A stretch of 64,000 nucleotides of DNA from Enterococcus ureilyticus (GTDB taxonomy: Bacteria > Bacillota > Bacilli > Lactobacillales > Enterococcaceae): contig NZ_MIKC01000042.1 in the NCBI RefSeq assembly GCF_001730315.1, positions 62,001-126,000 of the forward strand, written 5' to 3'. Under the pieces are notes generated by a model that saw nothing but the letters and a program-made list of their open reading frames with translations, was not told where the DNA came from and did not search any database. Below are positions 61,592 through 64,000 of the stretch, piece by piece (position 1 is the first letter of the stretch; each line of letters begins with the position of its first letter). The translations under genes were made by a program, and so were the position numbers.

Positions 61592-62894
61592 AAATGTTCA
61601 CCTTCTTTCAATGGATAAGCAATTTTCAGAAATCAAAAAGGGCTATGTCTTGATCGAAGACCATTTGATTGCCAAAATCGGCTCAGTTTCTGAGCTTGAT
61701 TCAGTGACTATTTCTGCGGATAAAGTGATTGATGGTAGAAATGGCATTCTGATTCCAGGAATGGTCAATACACATACACATGCTGGGATGATTCCTTTCC
61801 GTTCATTGGGCGATGATGTACCAGATCGACTTCGCAGATTTTTATTTCCATTAGAGCAATTTATGACGAAAGAATTAGTCAAAGCTAGCAGTGACTATGC
61901 GATTGCTGAGATGCTATTAAGTGGGGTAACTTCGTTTTGCGACATGTATTATTTTGAAGATGAAGTGGCTAAAAGTTGTAAAGAAATGGGAATCAGAGCG
62001 CTGGTAGGCGAAACCATCATCGATATGCCGACTTGTGATAGTCCACAACCTTCTGGTGGCTATGACTACTGTGAAATGTTCTTAAAAAAGTGGCAAAATG
62101 ATCCATTGGTAACGCCGATCATTGCACCTCATGCACCAAATACAAATACTCCAGAAGTATTAAAGAAAATCGTGGTACTTAGTGAAAAATATAATGCGCC
62201 GATCACGATGCATGTATCTGAGATGACCTATGAAATAACAGAGTTTCAAGAAAAGTATAACCAAACGCCAATAGAATTTCTACAATCATTAGGCTATTTT
62301 GAACGAGAGTTTATTTTGGCTCACTGTATTTTAGTGAACGATCATGATTTAAAAATCATTGAAGAATCAAAAGGAAAAGCGCGTGTTGCCCATTGTATTG
62401 GTGCGAATACAAAATCAGCGAAAGGGATTGCACCGGTCAAAAAAATGATTGAAAAAAATATCATTGTTGGTTTAGGGACGGATGGCCCAAGTAGTGGGAA
62501 TACGCTAGATTTATTCAGTCAAATGCGTCTTTTTGCCAACAGTCATAAAACGTATCATCAAGACCGTGCCCTTTTTCCTGCAAGAGAAATTGTTCGTTTA
62601 GCAACGATTGGTGGCGCTGAAACACTAGGCTTAGCGAAACAAGTAGGATCAATCGAAATTGGTAAAAAAGCGGACTTAACATTGATTGAAACAGAGTCAG
62701 TCAATATGTTTCCGATTTTTGACCCATACTCCGCGATCGTCTATTCGGCTAATGCCAGCAATGTAGAGTCGGTGTGGGTAAATGGGGAACAGCTAGTGCG
62801 TGATAAAAAAATGGTTTATCATAAGCTGGATAAAATCAGAGAAAGCTTATATCGTGAAATGAGAGAGTTTGTTATAGAAGCAAAAAAACGATGA
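61575..62894 (+). CDS. Amidohydrolase of the SsnA/MtaD/TrzA-AtzA group
   Basis: A 439-residue metal-dependent hydrolase. Its motifs are NTHTHAGM (64-71 or so), [24 protein letters not shown] and [11 protein letters not shown], the order seen in the chlorohydrolase/guanine-deaminase-like group. Members deaminate S-adenosylhomocysteine, 5'-methylthioadenosine, guanine or other N-heterocycles. Directly after adenine deaminase (17-nt overlap), a nucleoside- or purine-derived substrate is likely. The exact reaction is not clear. The C-terminal segment is long and charged. Confidence 0.85.
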   Translation: MKTLIKNVHLLSMDKQFSEIKKGYVLIEDHLIAKIGSVSELDSVTISADKVIDGRNGILIPGMVNTHTHAGMIPFRSLGDDVPDRLRRFLFPLEQFMTKELVKASSDYAIAEMLLSGVTSFCDMYYFEDEVAKSCKEMGIRALVGETIIDMPTCDSPQPSGGYDYCEMFLKKWQNDPLVTPIIAPHAPNTNTPEVLKKIVVLSEKYNAPITMHVSEMTYEITEFQEKYNQTPIEFLQSLGYFEREFILAHCILVNDHDLKIIEESKGKARVAHCIGANTKSAKGIAPVKKMIEKNIIVGLGTDGPSSGNTLDLFSQMRLFANSHKTYHQDRALFPAREIVRLATIGGAETLGLAKQVGSIEIGKKADLTLIETESVNMFPIFDPYSAIVYSANASNVESVWVNGEQLVRDKKMVYHKLDKIRESLYREMREFVIEAKKR

Positions 62895-63177
62895 AAAGAG
62901 CTTGAAACGTGTTCTCATGTTTAAAAACCATACCACAAATCAAGTCATTCTTTTTAAGCTACTTTCAGAGGAAGAAATCGGTAAAATCTATCGTCAACGA
63001 AAAATTGACGTTGAACTCGCTTTCAGTTATTTGAAGGCTTGTTTGGCGTTCACTCGGTTCTTAGTTCGAGGAAAACAGCAGGCACACAATGAAATTGTAT
63101 TCGTACTGATGGCTGTAAATTTAAGAAAATATAGGCTAAATAAGCCAGTAACCAAAGATGATTCTTCTAATCGGTAA
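62895..63177 (+). mobile_element. IS1182-like transposase C-terminal remnant
   Basis: An open stretch of about 90 codons reads as the C-terminal end of an IS1182-type DDE transposase: IYRQRKIDVELAFSYLKACL, FTRFLVRGKQQAHNEIVFVL and LMAVNLRKYR. The N-terminal two thirds and any inverted repeats are missing, so it is a fossil left at the operon's end. The catalytic aspartates are absent. It starts immediately after the amidohydrolase stop, so the element may have cut the operon. Confidence 0.8.
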
Positions 63178-63226
63178 AAAATAGGAGACTGAAAATCCTT
63201 TTTACGATTTCCGGTCTTCTATTTTA
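63177..63226. terminator. Bidirectional terminator
   Basis: AAAATAGGAGACTGAAAATC pairs imperfectly with GATTTCCGGTCTTCTATTTT over a short loop. Confidence 0.8.
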
Positions 63227-63233
63227 TGTTTCT

Positions 63234-64000
63234 TTATTTCGATACATAACAGTCAATCGGTTTTTGATACTCCATCCAATCATTCCGCTCTTCGTTAAAA
63301 TATTGCGCTAAAAGAAAGCCAATGTAGGGTCCAGTTGTCAGTCCTGAAGAACCTAAACCACTGGCCACGACTGCAGTAGGATTGTTAGGTAAGCAATTGA
63401 AAAATGGTGCAAAATCAGATGTATAAGCACGTGTTCCCACACGATATGAAACAGGATACTGTTCAAAAAAGTTCGAATCCTCTAAAAAAGGCCCAGTTTT
63501 TTGCTGTAAATGAGTAAACGCTTCGGGGGTGGGCGTCAAATCAAAACCACCATCATTTTCATGAGTAGCCCCAACCAAAATTTGCCCATGTCCAAATGGA
63601 ATTAAATCACTTTCGCCATCCAGCATAGCAACAGGCCAGCTGCCGCTGTTTTTATAAGGTGTTTCAAATGCTAATAATTGCCCTTTTTGTGGTCGGATAT
63701 CGGTAGTCAGCCCAAGTGGTTTTAACAAATCAGACAAGCCTGGTCCCGCACACAAAGCAATAGTATCAAAACTTTCTATTTGTTCTTTTGAGTGAACTCG
63801 CCACTGATTTTGCACTTGGCTAATGTGAACTTGCTCTGTTTTCAAAGTGATATTTCGACTAAGTGCACGCTGGCGTAAGGTTGCTAAGTAACTAGCACCG
63901 TCCAGCTTACCACCACCCGTGATAAACACTGCTGGTGAAGCACTCAATAAGGGTAGCTTTGCCTTTACTTCCTCAGCGGATAGCAGCTGAACCGTTCCAA
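63234..64000 (-). CDS. FAD-dependent oxidoreductase of the DAO/ThiO type (C-terminal part, runs off the window)
   Basis: The last 255 or so codons of a D-amino-acid-oxidase-like flavoprotein; the frame stays open to the window edge. Visible elements are the substrate-side ITGGGKLDGASYLATLRQRA, the FAD-binding strand IALCAGPGLSDLL, RPQKGQLLAFETPY, and the C-terminal FAD contact ASGLGSSGLTTGPYIGFLLA. The N-terminal GxGxxG dinucleotide motif must lie beyond the edge. Such enzymes oxidise amino acids or glycine-like amines. The substrate is not determined. It is convergent with the IS remnant. Confidence 0.85.
   Translation of the reverse strand, partial: GTVQLLSAEEVKAKLPLLSASPAVFITGGGKLDGASYLATLRQRALSRNITLKTEQVHISQVQNQWRVHSKEQIESFDTIALCAGPGLSDLLKPLGLTTDIRPQKGQLLAFETPYKNSGSWPVAMLDGESDLIPFGHGQILVGATHENDGGFDLTPTPEAFTHLQQKTGPFLEDSNFFEQYPVSYRVGTRAYTSDFAPFFNCLPNNPTAVVASGLGSSGLTTGPYIGFLLAQYFNEERNDWMEYQKPIDCYVSK

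Noticed and set aside
62902-63177. Functional small protein gene
   Set aside because: The sequence is clearly the end of an IS1182-type transposase and lacks the catalytic part.

Overview
The window is low-GC Gram-positive DNA with strong AGGAGG-type ribosome binding sites. The gene content points to Enterococcus, related to but probably not E. faecalis itself: a fabI / fabO-fabN fatty-acid locus, Mga-like and PucR regulators, sortase-anchored adhesins, an AllFGH-type carbamoyltransferase cluster and an EF-P with a KPGKG loop. I saw no rRNA, tRNA, CRISPR array or complete insertion sequence. Only one transposase scrap is present.

Layout. (1) 0-5 kb: a divergent LacI regulator, then a sugar-phosphate operon (RPE/AlsE-like epimerase, RpiB-like isomerase, TIM-barrel isomerase, glucose-family PTS EIIBC) and a DeoR regulator; the pattern suits allose/allulose-type sugars. 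(2) 5-14 kb: an ArsR-controlled ABC exporter, truA, small membrane and lipoprotein genes, a PAP2 phosphatase, an AzgA-type purine permease, and a MarR regulator next to an Old-Yellow-Enzyme gene. (3) 14-20 kb: envelope and hypothetical genes, an AbrB-domain membrane protein, and a two-gene pair coding for an sce7725-like protein and a PD-(D/E)XK-like nuclease. (4) 20-27 kb: a 1478-residue adhesin with five Big_3 repeats, a secreted mini-version of it and an Mga-like regulator. (5) 27-34 kb: a decaying stretch with three broken genes, an ABC-F ATPase behind a ribosome-attenuation-like leader with a 23-residue upstream ORF, and XRE and PadR regulators. (6) 34-38 kb: acyltransferase and fabI/fabO/fabN with two FabT-type boxes. 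(7) 38-47 kb: PucR, DUF2877 (AllH-like), FdrA (AllF-like), DUF1116 (AllG-like), an ankyrin/TPR protein, an NCS1 permease and a guanine-deaminase-like enzyme, followed by the wreck of a carbamate kinase gene. (8) 47-55 kb: a second LPXTG adhesin, efp, a CPA2 antiporter and a POT peptide transporter. (9) 55-64 kb: DUF1722, a polyamine-type ABC transporter (PotBCAD order) in one operon with adenine deaminase and a second amidohydrolase, an IS1182-like remnant and a truncated FAD oxidoreductase.

How it fits together: blocks 2, 7 and 9 all concern purines or ureide-like nitrogen compounds. The carbamoyltransferase cluster would make carbamoyl phosphate, but its natural partner, carbamate kinase, is a pseudogene directly after the operon. 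A family of about 120-bp intergenic elements ending in hairpins whose outer arms differ yet stay complementary occurs four times (15.2, 16.5, 35.1 and 52.4 kb). Family assignments come from reading the sequences; no database search was run.
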